The notes: a model not told the origin generated them from the sequence alone. A DNA stretch of 64,000 bases from Serinicoccus chungangensis (GCF_006337125.1 NZ_CP040887.1:1922001-1986000); one strand, 5' to 3'. Positions 17,295 through 25,384 are shown, counted from the first letter of the stretch. Numbers and translations are program-made.

Positions 17295-17810
17295 TCAGCC
17301 GACCTTGTGCAGCCAGGTCGCCGGAGCGCCCTCGCCGGCGTGCCGGTAGACCTCCAGCTCGGCGTCCCACGCCGCACCGAGCGCGCGGTCCAGCTCGACG
17401 GTCAGCGTGGCCGCCGAGCCCGCCGCGGACTCCATGATCTGCCGCAGCCGGTCCTCGTTGACCACGACGTCGCCGTTGGCCGACAGCCGGGCGGTGTGGA
17501 TCCCGAGACCGGGGGTGTGCGTCCACCGCACGCCGTCGCTCCCGCGGCTGGCTTCCTCGACGACCTCGTACCGCAGGCCGTCCCAGCCGCGCATCGCGCT
17601 GGCGATCGTGGCACCCGTGCCGGCCTCGCCGGTCCAGGCGAACTCGGTGCGCATGGTGCCGGGCTCGGCCGGCTGGCCGACCCAGTCCAGCGACACCCGG
17701 GTGTCGAGGACACCCTCGAGCGCCCAGGCGATGTGCGGGCACAGCGCAGTCGGGGTGGAGTGAATGAACACCACCCCGCGAGTCATGACTCGTGGCATGA
17801 CGACGGACAT
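17295..17810 (-). CDS. DUF3145 family protein
   Basis: 171 aa, conserved actinobacterial protein of unknown function found beside the fab operon, also in Streptomyces. Characteristic segments are TRGVVFIHSTPTALCPHIAWAL, SLDWVGQPAEPG and LTVELDRALGAAWDAELEVYR. No catalytic or membrane signature is seen. Start ATG 17810 has AGGAGG 5 nt upstream, which decides it over the later MTRG methionine. Confidence 0.92.
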   Translation of the reverse strand: MSVVMPRVMTRGVVFIHSTPTALCPHIAWALEGVLDTRVSLDWVGQPAEPGTMRTEFAWTGEAGTGATIASAMRGWDGLRYEVVEEASRGSDGVRWTHTPGLGIHTARLSANGDVVVNEDRLRQIMESAAGSAATLTVELDRALGAAWDAELEVYRHAGEGAPATWLHKVG

Positions 17811-18022
17811 CCTGGCCTCCTGTGTGGTGAGGGACGTCTTCCCCAACGACCTCGACCTACCCAGGCGACCGCGGTATGCCGCGCGCTCGGTCTCATTGTG
17901 CTCTCTCGTCCCGCAGGGAGCAAGTGTCACGCCAAACTTTCTGCATCCCACCAGCCCCAGAGGTCACCGGCGTCCTGGTGAGACGCCCCGGCAGGACACG
18001 TGACGCGACGTCAGGTGTCTGC

Positions 18023-18028
18023 TAGTTT
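18023..18028 (+). promoter_or_regulatory. -10 box (TAGTTT) of the CBS gene, leaderless type
   Basis: TAGTTT lies 6 nt before the ATG at 18035, without a ribosome site. The remainder of the 224-bp gap to the divergent DUF3145 gene shows no other clear site. Confidence 0.4.
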
Positions 18029-18034
18029 CGCGCC

Positions 18035-18454
18035 ATGCGCGTCGCCGACCTCATCAGGAAGAAGGGCAGCACGGTCTCGACCCTGCCCGCCACGGCCACG
18101 CTCGCCGAGCTGCTGGAGACGCTCGACGACCAGAAGATCGGTGCCGTCGTGGTGCTGGACGGCGAGACCGTGGCCGGCATCGTGTCCGAGCGCGACGTCG
18201 TGCACCACCTGCGCGCCGGTGCCGGGGGCGAGGCGCCGCTGAGCGACCTCATGACGACCTCGGTGCAGACCTGCACGCTGGCCGACGACCTCACCCACCT
18301 GGCGACCACGATGACGCAGGGCCGCTTCCGCCACCTCCCCGTGGTCGAGGACGGCCGCCTGCTCGGCATCATCTCCATCGGCGACGTCGTCAAGGCGCGG
18401 CTCGACGCCCTCGAGGCCGAGCGCGACCACCTGGAGTCCTACCTGCGGCAGTGA
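18035..18454 (+). CDS. CBS-domain pair protein
   Basis: 139 aa consisting of two CBS motifs and little else. CBS1 covers about residues 7-65 (KIGAVVVLDGETVAGIVSERDVV) and CBS2 about 72-128 (RFRHLPVVEDGRLLGIISIGDVV). Such stand-alone pairs bind adenosine nucleotides and act as energy sensors; the ligand and partner here are unknown. It precedes a tRNA gene by 33 bp. Confidence 0.93.
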   Translation: MRVADLIRKKGSTVSTLPATATLAELLETLDDQKIGAVVVLDGETVAGIVSERDVVHHLRAGAGGEAPLSDLMTTSVQTCTLADDLTHLATTMTQGRFRHLPVVEDGRLLGIISIGDVVKARLDALEAERDHLESYLRQ

Positions 18455-18471
18455 GCACCCCACGGCCTCAC

Positions 18472-18477
18472 TAGACT
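18472..18477 (+). promoter_or_regulatory. -10 box (TAGACT) of the CAT-anticodon tRNA
   Basis: TAGACT ends 10 nt before the mature 5' end of the tRNA at 18488 and follows the CBS stop codon. Confidence 0.4.
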
Positions 18478-18487
18478 CGGCCCCCGC

Positions 18488-18561
18488 GGGCCAGTAGCTC
18501 AGCCGGTCAGAGCAGCGGACTCATAATCCGTCGGTCGTGGGTTCAAGCCCCACCTGGCCCA
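18488..18561 (+). tRNA. tRNA with CAT anticodon (Ile2-lysidine type or elongator Met)
   Basis: A 74-nt cloverleaf: acceptor GGGCCAG/CTGGCCC, anticodon loop CTCATAA, T loop TTCAAGC. The loop CTCATAA occurs in both elongator tRNA-Met and tRNA-Ile2, where TilS turns C34 into lysidine. The GGTCG variable region and the G/C-rich acceptor slightly favour Ile2. It is not the initiator, since it lacks three GC pairs above the anticodon loop. CCA is not encoded. Confidence 0.95.
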
Positions 18562-18618
18562 CTCCCCCGGACCGGTCGTCCGCGTGCCTCGCGCCCGACC
18601 CGCGGCGCCGCGCCGAAG

Positions 18619-18634
18619 GTCACAAGTCGGTGAC
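18619..18634 (+). promoter_or_regulatory. Inverted repeat upstream of gluA, candidate operator
   Basis: GTCAC-N6-GTGAC is symmetric, 53 bp before the gluA start and 39 bp before its -10 box. Position would suit an activator or repressor of the glutamate importer. No regulator can be named. Confidence 0.3.
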
Positions 18635-18673
18635 AACACCCCGAACTTGCTGCCCGGTGGCGGCATACCCGTC

Positions 18674-18679
18674 TAGGGT
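18674..18679 (+). promoter_or_regulatory. -10 box (TAGGGT) of gluABCD, leaderless type
   Basis: TAGGGT ends 7 nt before the ATG at 18687, and no Shine-Dalgarno is present. Confidence 0.5.
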
Positions 18680-18686
18680 GCGCGAC

Positions 18687-19460
18687 ATGACCGACACCCG
18701 TGAGTCGCCCGGCACCGGCCTGGGCGCGCCGCTGGTCGTGCTCGAGGACGTCAACAAGCACTTCGGCGACCTGCACGTCCTCAAGGACATCAACCTCACC
18801 GTGCACGAGGGCGAGGTGGTCGTCGTCATCGGGCCGTCCGGGTCCGGCAAGTCGACGCTGTGCCGCACCATCAACCGGCTCGAGTCCTACGAGTCCGGCA
18901 CCATCACCATCCACGGGGACGAGCTGCCCAGCGAGGGCAAGGCGCTGGCCCGGCTGCGGGCCGACGTCGGGATGGTCTTCCAGAGCTTCAACCTCTTCAG
19001 CCACAAGACGATCCTCGAGAACGTCACCCTGGGGCCGATCAAGGTGCGCCGGAAGAAGGCTGCGGAGGCCAAGCAGCGCGCGATGGAGCTCCTCCAGCGG
19101 GTGGGCGTCGACCACCAGGCGGAGAAGTACCCCGCCCAGCTCTCCGGCGGCCAGCAGCAGCGCGTCGCGATCGCGCGCTCCCTGGCCATGGACCCGACCG
19201 TCATGCTCTTCGACGAGCCGACCTCGGCCCTCGACCCGGAGATGATCAACGAGGTCCTCGACGTCATGACCAGCCTGGCCAAGAGCGGCATGACGATGAT
19301 CGTCGTCACCCACGAGATGGGTTTCGCCCGCAAGGCGGCCGACCGGGTGGTCTTCATGTCCGACGGCGCGATCGTCGAGGAGAACACCCCCGAGGAGTTC
19401 TTCACCAACCCGCAGTCCGACCGCGCCAAGGACTTCCTCGGCAAGCTTCTGACCCACTGA
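18687..19460 (+). CDS. gluA: Glutamate/polar amino acid ABC transporter, ATP-binding subunit
   Basis: 257 aa ABC ATPase energising amino acid uptake. Walker A is [13 protein letters not shown], the Q-loop is in [10 protein letters not shown], the signature is [14 protein letters not shown], Walker B is [14 protein letters not shown] and the H-loop is VVTHEMGFA. These features are of the polar amino acid (GlnQ/GluA) class. It is the first gene of gluA-gluB-gluC-gluD, the order of Corynebacterium glutamicum gluABCD; glutamate as substrate is inferred from that order. Confidence 0.95.
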   Translation: MTDTRESPGTGLGAPLVVLEDVNKHFGDLHVLKDINLTVHEGEVVVVIGPSGSGKSTLCRTINRLESYESGTITIHGDELPSEGKALARLRADVGMVFQSFNLFSHKTILENVTLGPIKVRRKKAAEAKQRAMELLQRVGVDHQAEKYPAQLSGGQQQRVAIARSLAMDPTVMLFDEPTSALDPEMINEVLDVMTSLAKSGMTMIVVTHEMGFARKAADRVVFMSDGAIVEENTPEEFFTNPQSDRAKDFLGKLLTH

Positions 19461-19484
19461 CCAGTTACGACAAAGGAGAACCCC

Positions 19485-20360
19485 ATGCGTTCCACCACCT
19501 TCCGGATCGCCGCGCTCGCGGCCGCCACCGCCCTGACCCTCACCGCCTGCGGCGGTGACGACGGCGGGGAGGCCGACGCCGGCGGCGAGGGCGAGTCCAG
19601 CGAGGAGAGCGCCGCCGAGGGCGGCACCGACGGCGAGACCGTCACCATCGGCATCAAGTTCGACCAGCCGGGTCTGGGCCTCAACGAGGGCGGCGACCCG
19701 ACCGGTATGGACGTCGACGTCGCCAAGGCGGTCGCCGAGGAGCTGGGTTACACCGAGGACCAGATCGAGTGGAAGGAGGCGATCTCCGCGCAGCGCGAGG
19801 ACCTGCTGGAGTCCGACCAGGTCGACATGATCTTCGCCACCTACTCGATCACCGACGAGCGCAAGGAGCGGGTCCAGTTCGCCGGCCCGTACTTCGTCGC
19901 CGGCCAGGACCTCCTCGTGCCGACCGACAGCGACATCGAGGGCCCCGACTCCATGGGCGACGCCATCCTGTGCTCGGTGACCGGGTCGACCTCGGCCGCC
20001 CGGGTCAACGAGGAGTACGGCGTGGCGCTGCAGGAGTACGGCAGCTACTCCGAGTGCATGGAGGCCATGGCCTCCGGCCAGATCGGCGCCCTGACCACCG
20101 ACGACACGATCCTCGCCGGCTTCGCCGCCCAGGACGAGTACGCCGGCCAGTTCCGGGTCGTCGGCAACACCTTCTCCGAGGAGAACTACGGTGTCGGCCT
20201 GCCCCAGGACTCCGACCGGTGCGAGGAGATCAACGAGATCCTCAACGGCCTCTGGGAGGACGGCACCATGGACCAGATCATCGAGGACAACCTCGGCGCC
20301 GCGGACTACACGCCCAACGCCGACCTCAACCCGCCGGAGGCCGGCGGTCACTGCGCCTGA
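19485..20360 (+). CDS. gluB: Glutamate-type ABC transporter substrate-binding lipoprotein
   Basis: 291 aa, family 3 solute-binding protein. A signal peptide ends in a lipobox, TALTLTACGG (Cys about residue 22), so the mature protein is anchored outside the membrane. An acidic, Gly/Glu-rich linker follows. The binding domain shows GMDVDVAKAVAEELGY, MIFATYSITDERKERVQFAGPYF and GVGLPQDSDRCEEINEIL. AAAGGAGAA precedes the ATG. A strong hairpin follows the gene. Confidence 0.94.
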   Translation: MRSTTFRIAALAAATALTLTACGGDDGGEADAGGEGESSEESAAEGGTDGETVTIGIKFDQPGLGLNEGGDPTGMDVDVAKAVAEELGYTEDQIEWKEAISAQREDLLESDQVDMIFATYSITDERKERVQFAGPYFVAGQDLLVPTDSDIEGPDSMGDAILCSVTGSTSAARVNEEYGVALQEYGSYSECMEAMASGQIGALTTDDTILAGFAAQDEYAGQFRVVGNTFSEENYGVGLPQDSDRCEEINEILNGLWEDGTMDQIIEDNLGAADYTPNADLNPPEAGGHCA

Positions 20361-20384
20361 GTGCCTGACTGACTGACCCGTCTC

Positions 20385-20424
20385 GCTGCGCCGGGGCCGA
20401 GGCCCGTCTGGGCCCCGGCGCAGC
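20385..20424 (+). promoter_or_regulatory. Intergenic hairpin between gluB and gluC (processing/attenuation)
   Basis: A perfect 14-bp GC-rich stem (20385-20398 with 20411-20424, 12-nt loop) lies in the 87-bp gap after the binding-protein gene. Such hairpins usually protect the upstream mRNA or thin out transcription, so that binding protein exceeds permease. That role is inferred here. Confidence 0.65.
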
Positions 20425-20447
20425 CACCACCCTGGAGGGAGCTGCCC

Positions 20448-21131
20448 GTGCTGGAGCTCATCGAGCAGTTCAACGTCATCGGGGCGTTCTGGCTCAACAT
20501 CCGGCTCGCGGCCGTGTCCTTCGTGCTGGCCATGGTCGTGGGGACCGTCGTGGCCATCCTCCGCCTGGCGCCCGTGTCGGTCCTCAACTGGTTCGGTGCC
20601 ACCTACGTCACGCTCCTGCGCAACACCCCGCTGACCCTCATCATCGTCTTCGCCAACCTGGGGCTGTGGCTGCAGCTGGGGATCGAGTTCGTGCCCCGCG
20701 AGGGCAACCCCAACTTCATCCTGGAGAACAACTTCTGGCTCGCCGTCCTGGGGCTGACCGTCTACCACGCGGCGTTCATCTGCGAGGCGATCCGCTCCGG
20801 AGTCAACACCATCCCCGTGGGCCAGAGCGAGGCCGCTCGCTCGATCGGGCTCGGCTTCGGCCAGAGCCTGCGTGAGGTGATCCTGCCCCAGGCGTTCCGA
20901 GGTGGCATCACCCCCATCGGCAACGTGCTCATCGCCCTCATCAAGAACACCACCGTGGCGGTGGCCATCGGCAACCGGGAGATCGCCTACCAGATGCGCA
21001 ACATGATGGAGTTCCGGCCGGACGCCGGCATCCTCATCTTCCTCATCGTCGCCATCGGCTTCGTCATCCTCACCCTGCCGGTCGGGCTCGGCACGAGCTG
21101 GCTCTCCGCCAAGCTGGCGGTGAAGCGATGA
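20448..21131 (+). CDS. gluC: Glutamate-type ABC transporter permease
   Basis: 227 aa inner-membrane subunit of the HisM/GlnP type. Several hydrophobic segments are clear, e.g. LAAVSFVLAMVVGTVVAIL and LIFLIVAIGFVILTLPV. The cytoplasmic EAA loop is AARSIGLGFGQSLREVILPQAF. The GTG start has GGAGGGAG about 8 nt upstream. Its stop overlaps the gluD start by 4 bp, so the two permeases are coupled and probably form a heterodimer. Confidence 0.93.
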   Translation: MLELIEQFNVIGAFWLNIRLAAVSFVLAMVVGTVVAILRLAPVSVLNWFGATYVTLLRNTPLTLIIVFANLGLWLQLGIEFVPREGNPNFILENNFWLAVLGLTVYHAAFICEAIRSGVNTIPVGQSEAARSIGLGFGQSLREVILPQAFRGGITPIGNVLIALIKNTTVAVAIGNREIAYQMRNMMEFRPDAGILIFLIVAIGFVILTLPVGLGTSWLSAKLAVKR

Positions 21132-22069
21132 GCGCGCAGCAGGTCCTCTTCGACATCCCCGGGCCCAAGGCGCGGGCCCGCCACCTCCTCTACGGCGTGC
21201 TGGGCACCCTCGTGCTCCTGGGGCTGCTGGTGCTCGTCCTCATCCGGATGGCCAACAGGGGCCAGTTCGAGGCGGCCAAGTGGACGCCGTTCCTCGAGAG
21301 CAACACCTGGACCTTCTACCTGCTCCCCGGGCTGCTGGCCACTCTGCAGGCGGCCGCGGTGGCCGTCGTGCTGTCCATGGTGTTCGGCATCGCCCTGGCC
21401 ATGCTGCGCATGTCCGACATCACGCCGGTGCGCTGGGCCAGCGGCGTCTTCGTCGAGTTCTTCCGGGCCGTCCCGGTGCTCATCATGATGATCTTCACCT
21501 GGCAGATGCTGGTGAAGAACCCCACGATGGTCCGCCTCATGGACTCCCTCGGGCTCACCGGCGCGAACGCGACGTTCATCGCCGTCGTGGTCGGGCTGGT
21601 CCTCTACAACGCCTCGGTGATCTGCGAGATCGTCCGCAACGGCGTGGGCTCGCTGCCGGGCGGCCAGCGCGAGGCCGGGCTGTCCATCGGACTGAGCTCG
21701 GCCCAGGTGCGCCGCTCGATCCTCGTGCCGCAGGCCCTGACGTCGATGCTCCCGGCTCTCATCAGCCAGATCGTCGTCATCACCAAGGACTCGGCGCTGG
21801 GCTACATCATCACCTACCCCGAGCTGCTGAGCCGGACCCGCCAGCTGGGCTCGGCCAACGCCAACACCCTGGCCGCGTACCTCGTCGCGGCCGTCATCTT
21901 CATCCTCATCAACTACGCCATCACCAAGCTCGCCGAGTGGATCGAGGGCCGGCAGCGCCGCAAGCGCCGCGGCACCCCCGGCGGTGGCGCGCCGACCGAG
22001 GACGAGGAGCAGGCCGGCCAGCGCGCGGCCGGTGCCGCGCTGGGAGCCCAGGCCAGAGCCGGCGGCTGA
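21128..22069 (+). CDS. gluD: Glutamate-type ABC transporter permease
   Basis: 313 aa, longer than GluC through a hydrophilic N-terminal stretch and a charged C-terminal tail (EWIEGRQRRKRRG then Gly/Ala/Glu). The permease core has FYLLPGLLATLQAAAVAVVL, RAVPVLIMMIFTWQ and the EAA loop EAGLSIGLSSAQVRRSILVPQAL. The ATG overlaps the gluC stop (ATGA). It is the last gene of the operon; about 360 bp of repeat-rich sequence separates it from the next hairpin. Confidence 0.93.
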   Translation: MSAQQVLFDIPGPKARARHLLYGVLGTLVLLGLLVLVLIRMANRGQFEAAKWTPFLESNTWTFYLLPGLLATLQAAAVAVVLSMVFGIALAMLRMSDITPVRWASGVFVEFFRAVPVLIMMIFTWQMLVKNPTMVRLMDSLGLTGANATFIAVVVGLVLYNASVICEIVRNGVGSLPGGQREAGLSIGLSSAQVRRSILVPQALTSMLPALISQIVVITKDSALGYIITYPELLSRTRQLGSANANTLAAYLVAAVIFILINYAITKLAEWIEGRQRRKRRGTPGGGAPTEDEEQAGQRAAGAALGAQARAGG

Positions 22070-22324
22070 CCCCCGGCCCCTGCCCGCACAGGGCGCACGA
22101 ACAGCACGCACCAGACGTGCGGTCGGAATGTACCGGACGCGCGCTGCACATACCCGGACGCCCGTAGCCCGTACCGGCACCCGGACCGAGTCCGCTGACG
22201 CGTCCCTCGTCGTCGCGCCGACCAGGATCGGCGCCCCCATCCGCGTCGAGAGCGGCGTGGACAGCTGCGTCCTGCTCACGGCGAGCCTCGTGGGCGGACG
22301 TCGCGCGGTCAGTGCGAGCTGGCG

Positions 22325-22401
22325 CGCGTCCGGTGTGTGCTGAGCACGCGTCCGGTGTGTGCTGAGCACGCGTCCGGTGTGTGCTGAGCGCGCGTCCGGT
22401 G
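22325..22401. repeat. 22-bp tandem repeat, about 3.5 copies
   Basis: Copies begin at 22325, 22347, 22369 and 22391 (partial). The first two are identical, the third differs by one base at its end. The unit contains CGCGTCCGGTGTGTGCTGAG. It lies in the non-coding stretch 22070-22428 after gluD, just outside the left island boundary. Related GGACGCGC/GGACGCCC words occur at 22134-22165. No gene is seen in this stretch. Confidence 0.9.
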
Positions 22402-22428
22402 CGGCGGTCGGGCGAGGGCGGGACGACG

Positions 22429-22457
22429 AAGGCCCGGAGCGGTGTGCTCCGGGCCTT
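22429..22457. terminator. Strong hairpin; probably the original tRNA-Asn terminator
   Basis: A 12-bp perfect stem (AAGGCCCGGAGC with its complement, 5-nt loop). On the minus strand it follows, by about 17 bp, the displaced 3' end of tRNA-Asn, so it was probably that tRNA's terminator before the island inserted. On the plus strand it could end the glu transcript. Confidence 0.75.
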
Positions 22458-22473
22458 CTCGGTCTGTCGTGAA

Positions 22474-22502
22474 GCTCCCCCGACTGGACTCGAACCAGTA
22501 AC
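22474..22502 (-). repeat. Left attachment site: displaced 3' fragment of tRNA-Asn
   Basis: 29 bp identical to 36077-36105. On the minus strand it is the variable region, T arm, acceptor 3' strand and discriminator of tRNA-Asn. Identity stops abruptly at 22503. It is a direct repeat that bounds the island, as expected for integration at a tRNA 3' end. Confidence 0.92.
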
Positions 22503-22550
22503 ACAGACTCCTGAGGTGACTTGACCTGACCTGCGCGTGCAGCCCTGGGC

Positions 22551-23099
22551 CTAGACGACAGCACGTAGGAGCCATCGTGGCGGAGGTGCCGGCACGAGGG
22601 TGGCCGCCTGCGCGACGTCGGCTCGCACCCGGTCCAGGTCGTGCTGGGCGGCCTCGAGGAATCGGCCACACATCGCGGCCGCCTCGGCCAGGCCGCCAGG
22701 CTCATCCCCGGCCGTGCGCAGTGTGTGAGCTGCCGCCTCCAGGCACGAGGTGAGCGAGGCGGCGTGCGTGATCGCGGCGTGCAGGGTCTCGGTGACCAGG
22801 GTGGGTGTTCCCGTGGTGCCACTGTCGACCCGGCAGGCCCAGTACAGCTGGCCCAGGACCGTGGAGCACAGCTGGTGGTCCTGCGCGACCCGGCCGGACA
22901 GCTCGACCCACCCAGCCGGGGTGGCGGCGACTTCATGGCGCTGGTGCAGCGGAGACAGGCGTGCCTCGACCCGCGCGAGGGCGGCCCAGCGTGCCAGCAG
23001 CCGGTCGTGACAGGTAGACAGTTCCAACCCGGCGTTGGCCAGCAGCGTTGCCAGCTCCCCTCCCCGGACGGATCGTGGGGGCATCTCGCTGTGGCTCAT
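22551..23099 (-). CDS. Hypothetical protein, Ala-rich helical
   Basis: 182 aa, not recognised. It is rich in Ala, Leu, His and Arg and predicted mostly helical, with three Cys (ELSTCHDRL, DHQLCSTVL, SLTSCLEAAA). There is no membrane segment or catalytic motif. The ATG at 23099 overlaps the stop of the upstream frameshifted gene (ATGA), making it the last of a coupled set of three. It is transcribed towards the left attachment site and ends about 50 bp from it. Confidence 0.6.
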   Translation of the reverse strand: MSHSEMPPRSVRGGELATLLANAGLELSTCHDRLLARWAALARVEARLSPLHQRHEVAATPAGWVELSGRVAQDHQLCSTVLGQLYWACRVDSGTTGTPTLVTETLHAAITHAASLTSCLEAAAHTLRTAGDEPGGLAEAAAMCGRFLEAAQHDLDRVRADVAQAATLVPAPPPRWLLRAVV

Positions 23100-23808
23100 C
23101 GGTGTACCCCGGGGGGCGCGTTGTAAGCCCTGGGGTGTGCGGTGGTCTGGGCCGCGCGCAGTCTCGCGGTGGCGGCTACGGTCTGGGCCTGCGCTGCGGC
23201 ACTATGGACGCTGACCTTGGCCACCTCGACCGGACCGTCCAACCCGAGGGCGACGGTGCGCGACCTGCCCACGTCCTCGGTCATGCCGAGCACTTCTGCC
23301 GGGTCGCTGTGGGCGCGGTCTCGGCCCACGGTGGCGAGCTCGCCCGTGGCCCCAGTCCAGTCCCGCAGGTCCTCGGCCACCGGTAGGCGCTGGACGATCG
23401 CGTCGTGCAGTCGCTGCAGACGGGTGTGCATCGCGTCCTGGTCCACCCGTTCCTGCTCCGTGTCCGGTGCCGGCATCCCCGCCAGAAGCACCTGCCCGGC
23501 CGCCAAGGCACCGCGGGCGTGCCCCAGGTGCTCGCGCACGTCGCCGGCGTCACGGGAGGCCTGCTCCGAGCCGCGCCGCAGGTCCTTGCGCGCTTCCTGG
23601 AGACGAACGGCTGACCGACCCCACGTTCGCCCTTGCGGACCTCGATATCGACATCGCCCAGGGCCACCAGAGAACGGGAGACGTCTTGGTGGACCGCGGC
23701 CAGACTGTCCCGGGCCATCCGGATCCGGTGATCCGCCTGACCCAGCACCCACGCCAGCTCCTTCGCTGAGGCGGCGTACGCGCTGGCCGCGTCTCGCGTC
23801 GCGTTCAC
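23096..23808 (-). pseudogene. Hypothetical helical protein, frameshifted
   Basis: From GTG 23808 the reading is NATRDAASAYAASAKELAWV ... DIEVRKGERG in one frame. It continues as SAVRLQEARKDLRRGSEQAS ... ARLRAAQTTAHPRAYNAPP in the next, to the stop at 23096. The break is in a GGGG run at about 23626-23632; one extra G restores about 237 aa. Both halves look like real coding sequence: Ala/Arg/Glu helices with regular codon bias. Coupled at both ends by 4-bp overlaps. Function unknown. Confidence 0.6.
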
Positions 23809-23897
23809 CGGCCCGTTTCCTCATCAGCTTCGATGCGCCCACGGGCGACCGGGGGCACCTGGTCCAGCCGGCCCTGCAGCTCGCCCAGATGCTCCAT
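23805..23897 (-). CDS. Small ORF (30 aa) coupled to the next gene
   Basis: ATG at 23897 to TGA at 23805 encodes a 30-residue charged peptide beginning MEHLGELQGRLDQVPP. Its stop overlaps the GTG of the next gene as GTGA, and an AGG-rich stretch precedes the ATG. It is either a leader cistron for translational coupling or a real small protein. Short length keeps confidence low. Confidence 0.35.
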   Translation of the reverse strand: MEHLGELQGRLDQVPPVARGRIEADEETGR

Positions 23898-24468
23898 GGA
23901 CACCTGCCTCACCTGACCGGGGCTCCACCCGACGCGGCCCTGCGAGGGAGAGAGCACTGGGCTGCGCCGGCGATGAACGATTGACCGCCCACACCCTCCA
24001 CAAGCCGCTGCATTGTCACGGGCGTTCAGGGCGTGAGGCCCATGTCATGGATTGGCGCAGGCTCCCGACAAGCCTCGCCCCGCCCGTCGTGCGGCGCGCT
24101 CCGCGGCCACGTACGACGCCGGCGCCCCCATGTCGGCCCGGGCCGCGCCGGGCGCCACCATCTCGCGGCCGATGTCGACGCCGGCTATCCGAACGGAACT
24201 CAGGAGCCAACCGTACCGGTCGCGATCTCGGCCTGACCCCGGCGGCACCAGGGATGACCTGGGCGCCCACTGTGGGGCAGCAACGGGTGCAGCACCTCCA
24301 CCAGATGCTCTGGCCAAATCAGCCCGCGGCTCCGCACTGGTCCAGTCATCTCGGTGCTCACCGGCGCCACGTCGGTCGACTTGAATGAGGTCAGGCACCG
24401 CCGCCGTCGGGCCAGCAGACCCGCTCCAGCATCGCTCCGCCGGGCTGCACCGCCCGTCGGTAGGCGCC
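23898..24468. other. Gene-poor island stretch with a nuclease remnant
   Basis: No intact gene is supported. The only recognisable content is the staphylococcal-nuclease C-terminal fragment at 24045-24236. Other open frames here are GC-driven and have no family resemblance. Confidence 0.6.
24045..24236 (-). pseudogene. Staphylococcal-nuclease (SNase) domain, C-terminal remnant
   Basis: In the frame ending at 24045, about 60 residues match the end of an SNase-like thermonuclease: RDRYGWLLSSVRIAGVDIG corresponds to the family D-RYGRLLAYV-V-G-D-VG block. ASYVAAERAARRAGRGLSGA corresponds to the Y-x-AE-xAR-x-x-GLW end. The N-terminal half with the catalytic Asp/Arg/Glu is absent, and the sequence upstream in this frame is unrelated. 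It is a decayed fragment, not a working nuclease. Confidence 0.55.
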
Positions 24469-24497
24469 TTGACATCTTGGTAACGAGAGTACAGAAT
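24469..24497 (+). promoter_or_regulatory. Sigma-70 promoter of the ribbon-helix-helix gene
   Basis: TTGACA (24469-24474), 17-bp spacer, CAGAAT (24492-24497). The -35 is perfect. The ATG is 46 nt downstream of the -10 box. A short direct repeat ACAGAATACAGA overlaps the -10, a possible autoregulatory site. Confidence 0.6.
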
Positions 24498-24543
24498 ACA
24501 GAAGCGCGCGGCGGCTGGTCGCGCTTTACAGGGAGGCATGTAC

Positions 24544-24831
24544 ATGGCTGACCAGCAACTGACGAGCGTCCGATTCGACGTCGAGACCTTGCATGTGTTG
24601 AAAGATCTCGCTGTCGTAAACGGCACGAGCGTTGCGGCCGAGATTCGTGAGGCTGTTGAGTCGCACATACGGGAGGTAGCCTCCAGGCCGGACTTTGTGC
24701 ACAGAGTGGATGCGCGTCGTCAGCAGATGGAGGCCGAGGCGACTGAGTTTGCTGCGAAAATTCGCCAACTCGCTGTCGACGGCTCGCGGGTCAGCAAGGA
24801 GTCAGAAGGTCGCGGCACTGCGGAACTCTGA
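24544..24831 (+). CDS. Ribbon-helix-helix DNA-binding protein (CopG/Arc-like)
   Basis: 95 aa. Residues of about 5-45 (QLTSVRFDVETLHVLKDLAV ... VAAEIREAVESHI) show the strand-helix-helix pattern of MetJ/Arc repressors, as used by many antitoxins and plasmid regulators. The rest is a charged helix (RRQQMEAEATEFAAKIRQLA). The ATG at 24544 is chosen because GGGAGG lies 7 nt upstream; the ATG 6 nt earlier is too close to it. No toxin gene follows, so it may be an orphan antitoxin or a regulator. Confidence 0.72.
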   Translation: MADQQLTSVRFDVETLHVLKDLAVVNGTSVAAEIREAVESHIREVASRPDFVHRVDARRQQMEAEATEFAAKIRQLAVDGSRVSKESEGRGTAEL

Positions 24832-25378
24832 CGCGCCCGACCACACTTTTGAGGGAACCCTTGGGGGAGTCTGGCCACCGCTGACCGTGTCCCAACTTCG
24901 TGGCGCCACGGCCCCACAGCCGCGACTAGCCAGTGGTCGCCCAGTCAGATGTAGTACTCACCGTCCGGAATGCAGGGGCGACACTTTACGGCTTTGCGAA
25001 GACATCTCCGAAGGTCAGAGAAACCCACCTCGGTAGAGGCACCCCTCTTGATCCCGCCACGGCGTCCGGTCGTTGCCTGCTGCCCCCACCACTGCGGCCC
25101 TCTACACGCACTTGGCGGTGAGGGGCCCGAAGTAGACGACGTCGAACGTCGATAAGGGCGTTCACTGATTGCGATCATCTACCCGAGGAACGGGTCAAGA
25201 GTTGCTCCCTCAGCGCCGACGAGGAAGTCCGCTTCCCCGCCCAACGAGACACTGTCGTGGAGGCCCTCCCTAACAGTGGGCCTGCTGCCCTGTGCCGACC
25301 AACGGCCCCGGGGACGACGTCAGAAGTGCCATGGTCGGGTCTCACATTCTTGGTCCTTCCCGATCTAGGGCCCCTACG
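24832..25378. other. Gene-poor stretch before the IS element
   Basis: I see no gene, tRNA or strong repeat here. Short frames lack ribosome sites and family resemblance. The stretch continues after the IS at 26484, so the IS inserted into already non-coding island DNA. Confidence 0.6.
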
Positions 25379-25384
25379 CCTAGA
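25379..25384. repeat. Target-site duplication, left copy (CCTAGA)
   Basis: CCTAGA abuts the left end of the IS and recurs as 26484-26489 at the right end, a perfect 6-bp duplication. Confidence 0.85.

Noticed and set aside
22070-22428. Repeat region after gluD as a possible CRISPR array
   Set aside because: Copies are directly adjacent 22-bp tandem units without unique spacers, and no cas genes are near.
24975-25140. A short plus-strand reading (TTAALYTHLAVRGPK before a stop near 25134) resembling the end of tyrosine recombinases
   Set aside because: Too short, with no catalytic Arg, His or Tyr context upstream in any frame. It cannot support an integrase remnant.
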